Of a stretch of DNA of 64,000 nt, positions 1-9,546 are shown in pieces (within the stretch, counting starts at the first letter, position 1; every line of letters begins with the position of its first letter). The stretch covers positions 108,405 through 172,404 of the forward strand of contig NZ_NMQR01000006.1 in NCBI RefSeq assembly GCF_003545805.1, read 5' to 3'. The stretch comes from Photorhabdus sp. CRCIA-P01 (GTDB lineage: Bacteria > Pseudomonadota > Gammaproteobacteria > Enterobacterales > Enterobacteriaceae). A model generated the notes under the pieces. The model did not search any database. It was not told the DNA's origin and saw nothing but the letters and a program-made list of their open reading frames with translations. The position numbers and the translations under genes were made by a program.

Positions 1-432
1 TATCGGTAAAATTTAAATTAGCATTTACTCCGAACAGTTAAATATTTAACTTTATCAGTGATGTAAAAATAATAAGATAATCTCATGGTCATATCAGTAT
101 TAAATGATTAGTAGGTAGAATGTTTTCTGGAATACATTAAATCTCATCATTAACATTAGTCAGGTTAATTATAAGCTATACATTGGTATATTTTGGGAAA
201 TAAAATAATGATGAATATCGTCTAGAAGTTTAATTTTTAAATAATAGATGTATTTTATTTTGACATGTTTTTAATTTCAAGACATTGGGTTACTCATTAC
301 TACTTAATAAAGCACCGCACTATAAGTCATTCATGGCGCGGTATTTGTATATACCCTTCATCTTTCAGTGTGGATCAATTCAGTCACTGGTCTTTGGCAT
401 AGATTTATATCGTCATATTTTCCTTTATCATT
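1..432. other. AT-rich edge with no gene seen
   Basis: No coding frame of useful length is seen. At 350-367 there is a short stretch (tatacccttcatctttca) that matches the outer arm of the ERIC-type repeats found elsewhere in the window, so it is probably a decayed repeat end. The rest looks like AT-rich spacer downstream of the broken gene on the minus strand. Confidence 0.5.
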
Positions 433-1635
433 TTAAGTAAGCCAATTCTTCTGAATACGAACCCCTCGGCTATGCATCAAAAATTCTGACAAATATCCAT
501 CATGCGGTACAAGCGGTGCCATCCAGGTTGTCGGAATATCTCCTACATAAACATTACTGATAGTCGTATCACTCAGAATAGCGTCCAGAATTTCTGGCTT
601 TTTCGAAAATACAGTGACAACTAACGAATTTGATAGCATTTGTGAACTCTTCAAACGGTCATAAGGTGCAACAGTGACGCATGGAAATGGCAGTTCGCGT
701 TGAATTAAAGGATCTATTGGATTATCGACAACAGTAATGTAAGGTCTAAGGGTATATCCTGATGATATTTGCTCACCAAACAGCCGAAGATCTTCATTCT
801 TTTCAGGATAAAGCGACTTCTGTAATAAAGCCGTGGTATTCGATGACCCTAATGGAAATACCTCTTCGGCATTCATCTGATTAAACGCTTCCAATAAACG
901 TTTACCAAAATCAACAGGGTCCCCTTCTACTAATACCGCGCTGGCAGAAACACATGCAGCACCACCAAGAGAAGTAACCGATTATGCAACAAGTGAAACC
1001 GCTTCATCAATATTGACATCTGAACCCACCACAATTTTCGAATGCCCCGGTCCTTGTATTAAAACTTTAGGATTCGAATGATATTTATTAACGACATCTT
1101 GCCCGCCATAAATAATAGACAGGTCTGCCGCAAAAACTATTTCGTCAGCACCTTGATGATCTGTTGGTATCAGCGCAACGTAGTTTCCGAGTCCAGCCTG
1201 CATCAGTGAAGAAACTAATCGTTGAGCTGTGAATGGTTCGCGAACAGAAGGCTTAATTAAGATTCGATAACCAAAAGCAAGGGATTGTGGCCATAAAGCA
1301 TGCGCTCCCGGCCCATTGCCACCCGTCAGAACAGCCAGCACATCCGCTCGTCGGCTGAATAAAGCACATCCTTCCGCAACTCTGCTATCATCCACATCCC
1401 AAATAGCACCATGTGGCATGGAAGCTTTGATTATCTCAGGCATCATCATAAGCACTTCTGACGTTTCAATCAGGGACCTTTCGATCATGCCCGCTGGCAG
1501 CCCAATGACACGGTGTGTCAATTGCACATATTCTGCTGGAGAAAGCCCGGCGACATTCTCACTGGAATAAATTTTTGCAGCCTTCTTCATTGCTGAATGA
1601 ATTTCATCCAACCTCAGTCGGGGTGCAATTCTCAT
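433..1635 (-). pseudogene. Aldehyde dehydrogenase superfamily protein, broken by an in-frame stop
   Basis: One reading frame runs through the whole interval and is broken only by a TAA at 982-984. The upstream part carries an ALDH-like cofactor-binding segment (ILIKPSVREPFTAQ, then QAGLGNY) and a GPGHSKIVV segment in the place of the usual LELGGK. Right after the stop comes GGAACVSASAV, which fits the loop with the catalytic cysteine, and ELPFPCVTVAPYD fits the later conserved EEIFGP region. The stop therefore separates the cofactor half from the nucleophile. The N-terminus also looks short: the frame closes with another stop about 70 bases further upstream, near the end of glnB. The substrate cannot be told. 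A read-through or sequencing error is possible, but two independent defects favour a dead gene. Confidence 0.7.
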
Positions 1636-1708
1636 CTTGCGAACAACTTCACACTTATCGAGGGTGGCTCTTTCATCTGCCTGTTACCACCCCCCAAAGT
1701 TGAATTAT

Positions 1709-2062
<354 letters not shown>

Positions 2063-3685
2063 TTACCAGTTTTTACGGCCGAAACCAGAGGTAATCGGGT
2101 AGCGTCTGTCTTTACCAAAATTACGTGGCGTAATACGCGGCCCCACCGGAGCCTGACGACGTTTATATTCGTTAATATCAACCAAACGAACCACTTTACG
2201 TACAATCTGTTCATCAAACCCTGCCGCCACCAGCTCATCAACCGACTTATCCTGTTCCACATAACCTTCCAGAATATCATCCAGAATGTCATAAGGCGGT
2301 AAACTGTCCTGATCAAGCTGTCCAGGCGCCAACTCTGCCGATGGCGGACGATCAATGACTCTTTGAGGTATCGCCGGCGAAACGGTATTACGATATTTTG
2401 CTAATTCAAATACCAATGTTTTCGGTACATCTTTCAACGCATTAAAACCACCCGCCATATCCCCATATAATGTGGAATACCCCACCGCTGATTCACTCTT
2501 ATTACTGGTCGTCAGCACGAGACGATGGCGTTTATTAGACATCGCCATCAGAATAACGGCACGGCAACGCGCCTGTAAATTCTCTTCGGTGGTATCTTTG
2601 GTCATACCGGCAAACAGAGGTTCAAATTGTGCCATGAATGCATCAAACATCGGTTCGATCGACACCACATTAAACTCAACACCCAACATATCAGCTTGTT
2701 GTTTAGCATCTTCTATACTCATTTCAGATGTATAGCGGAATGGCATCATAACAGCCTGAACATGATCTTTACCCAATGCATCAACAGCAATTGCCAACGT
2801 CAGGCCAGAGTCAATCCCCCCAGATAAGCCTAACAACACGCCTTGAAAGCCATTTTTGCGAACGTAATCATGTACTGAAAGGACTAATGCCTGATATACC
2901 TGCTGCAATGGCGGTAATTCAGGTGCCGGATTAACCATAGGGTCAATCTTTAATCCATTAAAGCGGCATTGTTGGATTTGTTCATTAAATGCGGCTAACC
3001 GATGAGTCATTTCACCACTTGCATTAAAAACTTTAGAACAGCCATCGAAAATCAGCTCATCCTGACCACCAACCTGATTAAGGTAAATCATCGGTAAATC
3101 TGTACGCTGGCAATGTTCTTTAATTAATTCATAACGGATATAAGGCTTTTCACGATTATATGGAGAAGCATTGATAGAAAGAATTAAATCCGCACCAGCC
3201 TGTTTCAAAGTATCAACCGGTTCGTTAAACCATAAATCTTCACAAATTAGCAGCCCAAGGTTATATCCCTTGAATGGCACCACGCAGCTTTGATCGCCCG
3301 CTTTGAAATAGCGTTTTTCATCGAAAACGCCATAATTCGGCAACCGCTGTTTAAAATAACGGGCCAGGATTTCCCCTTGCCAGAATAAGGAAAGCGCGTT
3401 GTAAATTTCCCCATCCTGCTCCCAAGGATGACCAACCAGAATAGCGGTTTGGCAACTGGCAGCTTGTAAACGTGTAAGCTGCTCGCAACAACGCTGATGA
3501 AAATCAGCGCGGAATAATAGATCTTCTGGAGAATAACCGGATATCGCCAGTTCAGAAAACATCACCAAATCAGCACTTTGTTGCTGTTGTTCCTGTACTG
3601 TCCGCAACATACGTTCACAGTTGCCTTCAATGTCACCAATCATCCAATTAAGCTGTGCAAGGACAATATTAAGAGTACGGCTCAT
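2063..3685 (-). CDS. nadE: Glutamine-dependent NAD+ synthetase
   Basis: Makes NAD from deamido-NAD, ATP and glutamine in the cytosol. It has two domains. Residues 1 to about 260 are a nitrilase-type glutaminase with the triad Glu45 (FSELAISGY), Lys112 and Cys148 (LLICEDLW). From about 265 on is the NAD synthase domain with the ATP pyrophosphatase loop SGGIDS near residue 288. The 540-residue length fits the two-domain form; the E. coli enzyme is the short ammonia-only type. The start MSRTLNIVLAQLN is preferred to an in-frame ATG six codons upstream because the nitrilase fold begins there. It lies between glrR and glnB, a layout I recall from other genera outside E. coli. Confidence 0.95.
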   Translation of the reverse strand: MSRTLNIVLAQLNWMIGDIEGNCERMLRTVQEQQQQSADLVMFSELAISGYSPEDLLFRADFHQRCCEQLTRLQAASCQTAILVGHPWEQDGEIYNALSLFWQGEILARYFKQRLPNYGVFDEKRYFKAGDQSCVVPFKGYNLGLLICEDLWFNEPVDTLKQAGADLILSINASPYNREKPYIRYELIKEHCQRTDLPMIYLNQVGGQDELIFDGCSKVFNASGEMTHRLAAFNEQIQQCRFNGLKIDPMVNPAPELPPLQQVYQALVLSVHDYVRKNGFQGVLLGLSGGIDSGLTLAIAVDALGKDHVQAVMMPFRYTSEMSIEDAKQQADMLGVEFNVVSIEPMFDAFMAQFEPLFAGMTKDTTEENLQARCRAVILMAMSNKRHRLVLTTSNKSESAVGYSTLYGDMAGGFNALKDVPKTLVFELAKYRNTVSPAIPQRVIDRPPSAELAPGQLDQDSLPPYDILDDILEGYVEQDKSVDELVAAGFDEQIVRKVVRLVDINEYKRRQAPVGPRITPRNFGKDRRYPITSGFGRKNW

Positions 3686-3751
3686 ACAATTTGGCTCTCC
3701 CAAGCCACCAATTTTTATACCAGTGTAAAAACTTCCTGAGCAGCAGAGAAG

Positions 3752-5089
3752 TTATTCTTTAAAATCACTCGCATCTAATTCATGACGCGCCAGTAATTTG
3801 TAGAATTCAGTCCGGTTACGCCCCGCCATACGCGCAGCATGAGTCACATTACCTTTGGTCATTTGCAATAACTTACGCAGGTAATTCAACTCAAACTGAT
3901 TTCTGGCTTCGGCAAAAGTGGGTAACGCCGTGTTTTCCCCTTCCAGCGCCTGTGTAACCAGCGCTTCACTAATAACCGGGGCGGTAGTCAACGCGACGCA
4001 TTGCTCGATTACGTTCACAAGCTGGCGCACATTTCCCGGCCAACTTGCCGCCATCAAACATTTCATTGCATCAGCAGAGAAACTACGGACAAAAGGTTTA
4101 TGGCGCTTCGCTGATTCACGCAACAGATGGTTCGCCAATAAAGGAATATCTTCAACCCGGCCATTCAAAGCAGGAATTTTCAAGTTAACAACATTCAGGC
4201 GGTAATAGAGATCTTCACGGAATTCATTTTTTGCCATTGCCTTCGGCAAATCACGGTGAGTCGCTGAGATAATCCGTACATCAATATCCAGATCACGGTT
4301 GTTTCCTAACGGGCGTATTTTACGCTCCTGCAATACCCGCAATAATTTAACCTGCAAAGCCAACGGCATATCACCAATTTCATCAAGAAACAGCGTCCCC
4401 CCCTGTGCGGCAAGAAACAACCCTTCTCGGCTGCTAACCGCACCGGTAAATGCCCCTTTGGCATGACCAAACAGTTCTGATTCAAGCAGTTGTTCCGGCA
4501 AAGCACCACAGTTAATCGCGATAAATGGTTTTTTCGCCCGTGGACTGGCGCGGTGAATTGCCTGGGCTAACACTTCCTTCCCGGTACCACTCTGACCGTT
4601 TATCAGTACACTGACATCAGATTGAGCAACCATTCGCGCCTGCTCCAACAAGCGCAACATAGCAGGACTGCGGGTAACTATCTGCTCCCGCCACTGTTCA
4701 TCACTGGCGGGCGTGGATAACGCCAATGCGCCATCAATCGCCTTATAAAGCGCATCCCGGTCAACCGGTTTAGTCAGAAAACTAAAGACGCCTTGCTGAG
4801 TTGCCGCTACTGCGTCCGGAATGGAGCCATGAGCCGTCAGAATAATGACCGGCATACCCGGTTGCTGCTTCTGAATTTCAGCAAACAGCGCCATACCATC
4901 CATCTCATCCATACGCAAATCGCTGATCACCAAATCGATCTTTTCTTTCGCTAACAGTTTCAGTGCTTCACAGCCACTTTCTGCGGTTGTGACACGAAAA
5001 CCTTCGCTAGTAAGACGCATTCCCAACAATTTCAACAAACCAGGATCGTCATCAACCAGAAGAAGATGGGCTGGCTTACGCGCTGTCAT
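3752..5089 (-). CDS. glrR: Sigma-54 dependent response regulator GlrR
   Basis: A two-component activator of sigma-54 promoters, phosphorylated by GlrK; its known target in enteric bacteria is the small RNA glmY, which lies upstream here. Domains: receiver, about residues 7-120, with phospho-acceptor Asp57 (VISDLRMDE); AAA+ ATPase, about 140-370, with Walker A GQSGTGKE at 165-172 and the sigma-54 contact loop GAFTGA at 212-217; Fis-type helix-turn-helix at the C-terminus (NVTHAARMAGRNRTEFYKLL). The 445-residue length is normal. Its start overlaps the end of qseG by four bases, so the two are probably translationally coupled. Confidence 0.96.
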   Translation of the reverse strand: MTARKPAHLLLVDDDPGLLKLLGMRLTSEGFRVTTAESGCEALKLLAKEKIDLVISDLRMDEMDGMALFAEIQKQQPGMPVIILTAHGSIPDAVAATQQGVFSFLTKPVDRDALYKAIDGALALSTPASDEQWREQIVTRSPAMLRLLEQARMVAQSDVSVLINGQSGTGKEVLAQAIHRASPRAKKPFIAINCGALPEQLLESELFGHAKGAFTGAVSSREGLFLAAQGGTLFLDEIGDMPLALQVKLLRVLQERKIRPLGNNRDLDIDVRIISATHRDLPKAMAKNEFREDLYYRLNVVNLKIPALNGRVEDIPLLANHLLRESAKRHKPFVRSFSADAMKCLMAASWPGNVRQLVNVIEQCVALTTAPVISEALVTQALEGENTALPTFAEARNQFELNYLRKLLQMTKGNVTHAARMAGRNRTEFYKLLARHELDASDFKE

Positions 5090-5931
5090 TGTGCTGCTCC
5101 TTTATCTGATTCAGAGGTATTGTTTGACGTACTGTTTTTGTTAGGTAATGTCGTGGTCGCTGGCGTTGCAACATGTTCATCCGAATTGCCTGATCCAACA
5201 CTCCCCTGATTTTGTTTACGGGAAGAAAGCTGACGTTCAATATCTGTCAGGTTTTCCAGTTTACGAGAAGTTTGCTGTAGCTCAAATTCCAACCGCGAAC
5301 GACTTTCTCGCAGACGATCAAGTTTATTATCCGTATCTGCCTGTAATTTTTGGAATTTTGCCCGCTCCTCAGCAACTGCAATTTGCTGAACCTGCTGTTC
5401 GCGCCATAACTGTAATAACGGTCGCAACGGGTCTGGGAATTTCAACCGGTATTTGTTGAAGTTTTCAATTATTTTCCGACGCTCAGACAACGTAGGCCCG
5501 GCACTGTTAAGTAAAATACTTTGTTTAAAAGCCATATCCCAAGTAGTCGGGAGCGTGTATTTCGCCATATTACGTGCTTTCGCTGATGTCAGACGATCTG
5601 AACAATCCATCAGTCGCAGCCAGTAAAGCGCATTCTCAATCGATGGCGGCGTCTCTAAATCCCACATTAACTCACACTCGGCAATACGGTAATCCGTCAC
5701 CCGTTGCTCCGGTATTACCATTTGCGTAACTGTCGCTAAATTATTATTAACCGGATTTTTAACGCAACCCGCCAATAAAAAAACGACGAAGATCAGCAGA
5801 ATCATGCCAAAACCCCAAACTGAAACTCGTGGTAATAACAATCTGGCAACCAACACGTTTTTCCCAGGTTGTACTGCAATATTCTGCCGATCCGTTTTTT
5901 GTACAAAACGGTAAATAGACCTGTTATGCAT
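5086..5931 (-). CDS. qseG: Lipoprotein QseG of the GlrK/GlrR system
   Basis: An outer-membrane lipoprotein that works with the sensor kinase GlrK (QseE). A hydrophobic stretch (ILLIFVVFLLAGC) ends in a lipobox with the lipidated cysteine. Behind it is a helical, coiled-coil-rich body (about residues 180-245 of the longest frame) and a low-complexity Ser/Thr/Asn tail. The longest frame puts about 55 residues before the cysteine, long for a lipoprotein signal. A GTG start near 5855, about 26 codons in and preceded by a purine-rich stretch, would give a more typical signal peptide, so the start is uncertain. It lies between glrK and glrR and overlaps glrR by four bases. Confidence 0.88.
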   Translation of the reverse strand: MHNRSIYRFVQKTDRQNIAVQPGKNVLVARLLLPRVSVWGFGMILLIFVVFLLAGCVKNPVNNNLATVTQMVIPEQRVTDYRIAECELMWDLETPPSIENALYWLRLMDCSDRLTSAKARNMAKYTLPTTWDMAFKQSILLNSAGPTLSERRKIIENFNKYRLKFPDPLRPLLQLWREQQVQQIAVAEERAKFQKLQADTDNKLDRLRESRSRLEFELQQTSRKLENLTDIERQLSSRKQNQGSVGSGNSDEHVATPATTTLPNKNSTSNNTSESDKGAAQ

Positions 5932-5934
5932 TAT

Positions 5935-7374
5935 TTATTCATTCTCAGCAGCTAATGGCAATTTAATACGAAAACATACGTCAGCAAATTCGCTCTGAAT
6001 TAATATCAGTTCGCCCCCCATACGCTTAATACAATCCTGCGCAATACTTAGCCCAAGGCCGCTACCTTTCACTGCACCTTTACGCTGGAGCGTCCCTTGA
6101 TAGAACGGTTCAAAAATCATACTGCGTTCTGATTCAGGGATTGGTGTACCTGTATTAGCAACATTAATTTGAACATATTTGCCGATCTGACGACTTGAAA
6201 CCCAGATGTTACCGGATTCGGCGCCATAGTGCACCGCATTAGAGTAGAGATTATCAATAACCCGCATTAATAGTGTAGGCTCTGCCCATAAAATATCAGC
6301 ATCAAGCTGGATTTCCGTCTGAATATTTTTCGATCTCGCAGGTAAACTGTGTGATAAAACTACCTCATTAACAATTTCCCGCAGAGAAACCTGCTGTTGC
6401 TCCGTCGGGCCATCCGCCAGTTTACGGTTATAATCCAGTAATTGCTCGATCAATTGCTGTAAATGTTTACTACTATTATCAAGAATAGCAACCACTTCTT
6501 GCTGATCAGCCGTTAATGGCCCTGCCACTTCATCAGCCAGTAATTCTGTCCCTTCCCGCATACTTGCCAGCGGTGTTTTCAGTTCATGAGAAATATGACG
6601 CAAAAACTCATGGCGTTGTGATTCCAACCAGGCCAAGCGTTCACTGAGCCAGATAATTCGTTGCGCCAAAGAGCGGAGTTCCCGCGGCCCCTGAAAAGAA
6701 TCTATGCGAACGCCCAATGATTGCCCTTCTCCCAATCGGTTAATCATGCGTTCAATCCCTTTAACCGGCCCGATAATCATGCGAGTAAATAACGCGACCA
6801 ATAACGCACTCAGTAGAAATAAAATAAGACTCTGCCAGCCAAAAAATTGCCCTTTTTCAGCAATATCTCCCTGTAACTGTTCTCCACGGCTGAAAATAAT
6901 ATCACGGGTAGCTTGTACCATCTGGCTATTAGCATTGGAAAATTGCTCAAGTAATTGAGCGGCAGGTTGGGTAGGTTCACTATTGAGACAAGCGATTTTT
7001 GTTAACTGCGACAGCAAATCATTAAGCATCTTAATATACTGTTGATCATCAAGTATAACCATCTGATCTTTCAGCATCTTAAGGTACTGCTGATATTGCC
7101 TTTGGTAAAGGTTTTCCAGCGTCTTATCCCCTAACACGCAATATTGGCGGTAACTGCGCTCCATCTCCAACGCAATACCTGTCATAGCCTCACTGCGGCG
7201 GGCATCCGCGAGTGTGGTACGGTTTATATCAGCCGCTTGCTCACTGAGTTGATCAAGACTCTGATAAGCCTGATAAGCCAAAACCAATAACGGCAATAAC
7301 ACTAGCCAGAAGGCCATGACAACTAATTGGCGCAATGAGCGCGGAAATAAACGCCATTTTTTCAAGGAAATCAT
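5935..7374 (-). CDS. glrK: Two-component sensor histidine kinase GlrK
   Basis: An inner-membrane sensor kinase that phosphorylates GlrR. Two membrane segments (about residues 16-34 and 181-199) flank a periplasmic region. A HAMP-like stretch follows, then the phospho-accepting box FLRHISHELKTPLASM with His263, and an ATPase domain with N, G1 and G2 motifs (DNLYSNAVHYGAE, KGSGLGLSI). The start chosen here, MISLKKWRLFPRSLRQ, gives 479 residues, close to the family length. An upstream ATG at 7485 would add 37 residues that look unlike the family. It is the first protein gene after glmY and four bases from qseG. Confidence 0.95.
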   Translation of the reverse strand: MISLKKWRLFPRSLRQLVVMAFWLVLLPLLVLAYQAYQSLDQLSEQAADINRTTLADARRSEAMTGIALEMERSYRQYCVLGDKTLENLYQRQYQQYLKMLKDQMVILDDQQYIKMLNDLLSQLTKIACLNSEPTQPAAQLLEQFSNANSQMVQATRDIIFSRGEQLQGDIAEKGQFFGWQSLILFLLSALLVALFTRMIIGPVKGIERMINRLGEGQSLGVRIDSFQGPRELRSLAQRIIWLSERLAWLESQRHEFLRHISHELKTPLASMREGTELLADEVAGPLTADQQEVVAILDNSSKHLQQLIEQLLDYNRKLADGPTEQQQVSLREIVNEVVLSHSLPARSKNIQTEIQLDADILWAEPTLLMRVIDNLYSNAVHYGAESGNIWVSSRQIGKYVQINVANTGTPIPESERSMIFEPFYQGTLQRKGAVKGSGLGLSIAQDCIKRMGGELILIQSEFADVCFRIKLPLAAENE

Positions 7375-7513
7375 CTCGTAACCTGTCAGTACACCAATGC
7401 TAACCGACAAAGGGCAGATAGAAAAACCCATCGGCTGATAAATTCTGCTTTGACTGAAAATCAGTGTAAGACGCAAACAGTACAAAGGGGCAGGTAAACA
7501 CCTGGGGGATGAC

Positions 7514-7746
7514 GGCGGGATAATAGTTTTTTACTATCCCGCCAGTGAGGATGGCTTATGCCTGTTGTTTATCTACAGTCAGGCATAGGTGGTGCCTCAC
7601 TCCACGTGTCGCCCGATGTTTGATAAGGCTCGAAAGCGATATCACTGAGTTGGACGGTAGGCACCTTACTCTGGCATCATTCGATAGTTTATGTGGCATT
7701 TCTCCACCTAATGTGGGCCGACATAAGAAGTTGAATGAGCAACTGT
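7514..7746 (-). ncRNA. glmY: Small regulatory RNA GlmY
   Basis: In enteric bacteria GlmY sequesters the adaptor RapZ, so that GlmZ can activate glmS translation and amino-sugar synthesis. The locus is in the expected place, between purL and glrK, reading toward glrK. The predicted 5' end contains GCTCATTC, then CTTATGTC and later ACATAAACTATCGAATGATG, which agree with the 5' half of E. coli GlmY as I remember it. A matching sigma-54 promoter lies just upstream. The 5' end near 7746 is set by promoter spacing. The 3' end is uncertain: E. coli GlmY is 184 nt before trimming, whereas the first strong hairpin here (GGCGGGATA paired with TATCCCGCC, 7514-7543) would give about 230 nt. Confidence 0.82.
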
Positions 7747-7753
7747 GCCAGTT

Positions 7754-7773
7754 TAATGCAGATTCCATGCCAA
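7754..7773 (-). promoter_or_regulatory. Sigma-54 promoter of glmY
   Basis: On the minus strand the sequence TTGGCATGGAATCTGCATTA has GG and GC separated by exactly ten bases, the -24/-12 pattern of sigma-54 promoters. Counting on from the GC puts the transcript start near 7746, just before the conserved GlmY 5' sequence. Confidence 0.82.
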
Positions 7774-7879
7774 CATTAAAATATCAATCATAAATAATTG
7801 TTTTTACTGTATAAAAAATTAAACATAACGTTTCAGCAACCAGACAGCTTCTTTTCCGGTATGAGTAAAATTTATTTTT

Positions 7880-7993
7880 TGTCGCCAATTAAAGACATCT
7901 AAAATCACGCAAATAAAAACAGATTAAAATCAAATAATTACATGTCTCCTTTTTGAGACATCTATAATGCATGTTTGTCGGGTAATTGAGACA
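7880..7993. promoter_or_regulatory. Three GlrR binding sites upstream of glmY
   Basis: Three copies of the GlrR operator pattern TGTC-N10-GACA are seen with exact spacing at 7880-7897, 7943-7960 and 7976-7993. They lie roughly 130 to 250 bases upstream of the predicted glmY start, as expected for an enhancer-type activator of sigma-54. Three such sites are also known upstream of E. coli glmY. Confidence 0.85.
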
Positions 7994-8332
7994 ATGGAAA
8001 ATAGAGTTAAATTTCTAGGAATTTACCGAGCCAAAATTTTCACATCTGAGTTATCAATGGTCCATATTTACCCCACATATGGCCTTTATCAGCAAATGAT
8101 GTACCATCGTAGATAAAGGCAAAAAGGTCTCTATTCGGGGGAAAATATGTGTCAAACACAAAACGGGGAGCCACTATATGTGGTTGATGTAGCACTATTT
8201 TGGAATCTTATTTTATAAGTCTAAAAGACTTCTATATTAAGCGCTCCGATAAAGATTGATGGAGGGGCTCTATCCCTAAGCCTTTGATATAACGCTAACA
8301 CTTACCACTAAGATCAAACTATTGCATTATAC
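7994..8332. other. Intergenic stretch with nested inverted repeats
   Basis: No protein gene is seen. It holds a perfect 9-bp inverted repeat, GCCTTTATC at 8082-8090 with GATAAAGGC at 8112-8120, enclosed by a second, looser pair (CCACATAT before and ATATGTGG after it, near 8170-8178). This could be an RNA structure or a remnant of a small mobile repeat. Confidence 0.35.
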
Positions 8333-8347
8333 TAACCAACTAGGTTA
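8333..8347. promoter_or_regulatory. MqsA operator upstream of mqsR
   Basis: The palindrome TAACCAACTAGGTTA lies 13 bases before the mqsR start and has the same TAACC/GGTTA arms as the MqsA-bound operator of E. coli mqsRA. An AT-rich possible -10 element (TTATACT) overlaps its left side, which would suit autorepression by MqsA. Confidence 0.72.
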
Positions 8348-8359
8348 ATATCCGCTCAT

Positions 8360-8656
8360 ATGGAAAAACGAACCCCACATTGTAAGTTATCAGTGGTCAA
8401 GGCCATGATTGAAGCGGGAAAGGTACGTACCACACATGCAGCGCGAGTCGGTGCGAATGAGTTGGGGCTTGAGTTCTCCGATATGTTGGCCATGGTGATA
8501 GCGCTCACTCCAGCAGACTTCTACAAGAGTATGACTACTTATTCTGATCACACTGTCTGGCAAGACGTGTACCGACCAAGTATACAGGTAGGCGACGTGT
8601 ATCTGAAACTGACGGTCATTGATGACGTGCTGATCGTGTCCTTCAAAGAGTTATGA
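8360..8656 (+). CDS. mqsR: MqsR mRNA interferase toxin
   Basis: A RelE-fold endoribonuclease that cuts mRNA at GCU when freed from its antitoxin. The 98-residue length is identical to E. coli MqsR, and strongly conserved stretches are visible: MEKRTPH at the start, SDFYKSMTTY-like (ADFYKSMTTYSDHT) and WQDVYRP, and the end DVLIVSFKEL. The order toxin first, antitoxin second is typical of this family and the reverse of most pairs. The two genes are about 15 bases apart, and a conserved operator precedes them. The ribosome site is weak, which fits low toxin synthesis. The pair stands alone between glmY and purL. Confidence 0.95.
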   Translation: MEKRTPHCKLSVVKAMIEAGKVRTTHAARVGANELGLEFSDMLAMVIALTPADFYKSMTTYSDHTVWQDVYRPSIQVGDVYLKLTVIDDVLIVSFKEL

Positions 8657-8671
8657 ATAGGAGCTATGAAC

Positions 8672-9073
8672 ATGAAATGCCCTGTTTGCGGTGCAGCGGA
8701 ACTTATCCATGACACCCGCGATCTGCCCTATACTTACAAGGGCGAAACCACAGTCATTTCTGCAGTAACAGGCGACTTCTGCCCTGCCTGCGCCGAATCT
8801 ATTTTGGATGCTGCGGAATCGGAACGCGTCATGTGCGAAATGAGTACATTCTCGAAGCAAGTCAACGCGGCCATAGTCGATCCTAAGTTCATTGCCAGAG
8901 TACGTAAGAAGCTCGCGCTTGATCAGCGGGAAGCTTCTGAAATCTTCGGCGGCGGCATCAATGCTTTCTCGCGCTATGAAAACGGCAAGACCAGGCCATC
9001 TCTAGCTTTAGTGAAGTTGCTTAAAGTGTTGGATCGTCACCCCGATTTACTCTCTGAGGTCAGGATGATGTGA
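8672..9073 (+). CDS. mqsA: MqsA antitoxin and transcriptional repressor
   Basis: It neutralises MqsR and represses the mqsRA promoter. The N-terminal zinc domain has two CxxC pairs (MKCPVCG and FCPAC), and the C-terminal helix-turn-helix domain contains EASEIFGGGINAFSRYENG, the DNA-reading region of the family. The start MKCPVCG at 8672 is preferred to an ATG at 8666 because it sits eight bases after the AGGAG-like ribosome site; the earlier ATG is only two bases away. At 133 residues it is near E. coli MqsA (131). Confidence 0.95.
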   Translation: MKCPVCGAAELIHDTRDLPYTYKGETTVISAVTGDFCPACAESILDAAESERVMCEMSTFSKQVNAAIVDPKFIARVRKKLALDQREASEIFGGGINAFSRYENGKTRPSLALVKLLKVLDRHPDLLSEVRMM

Positions 9074-9231
9074 TTCTTTCTATTCGTTCTATTGGACTCC
9101 AACCCCTTATTATAGGTCTATCCTCAAACAACACGACTGGGATCGAAATCGGTTTATCTATCAACTTCGCATTCGACAAAACCAGCTCATTTCCATACGC
9201 TCAATATATAAGTCTAGAAAATTTATATAGT

Positions 9232-9358
9232 TATACCCGTCATCTTTCAAGTTGCCTCTTTGTTGGCTGCACTCACTCACACCGGTCACATAGTTCTCTA
9301 TGCTCCCGGGGATTCGCTCCCTTGCCGTCGCGATGCATCTTGAAATCCATTGGGTATA
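9232..9358. repeat. ERIC element, full length
   Basis: A 127-bp imperfect palindrome from tatacccgt to gggtata. Its core has the ERIC signatures CTCACNCCGGTCACAT and CCCGGGGATTCGCTCCCTTG. Copies of near-identical length lie at 28919, 29239 and 32226. A short open frame across it is not a gene. Confidence 0.88.
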
Positions 9359-9454
9359 TATTAGCTAAAGCATGAAAAAACTTTCTATCTAGATTCATTA
9401 CCAAGCCATCCAAACATAGCCGTTTATACCTCTGGATGGAATGCTAAAACAAAT

Positions 9455-9516
9455 AAAAAAATGGCTTCAATTGTGATCTCATGTCAGTTACTAAACAAAG
9501 AATCTCAATGAAGCCA
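9455..9516 (-). terminator. Probable terminator of purL
   Basis: On the minus strand, TGGCTTCA-TTG pairs with CAATTGAAGCCA across a loop of about 30 bases, and the right arm is followed by a run of seven T. It lies about 30 bases after the purL stop. The loop is longer than usual. Confidence 0.55.
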
Positions 9517-9546
9517 ATCTATACTATCGTTTAAAAAACGACCTGA

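Noticed and set aside
5148..5459. 103-codon plus-strand frame opposite qseG
   Set aside because: It is a shadow of the qseG coiled-coil coding sequence.
9070..9375. 101-codon frame after mqsA
   Set aside because: It runs through an ERIC element and has no protein-like features.
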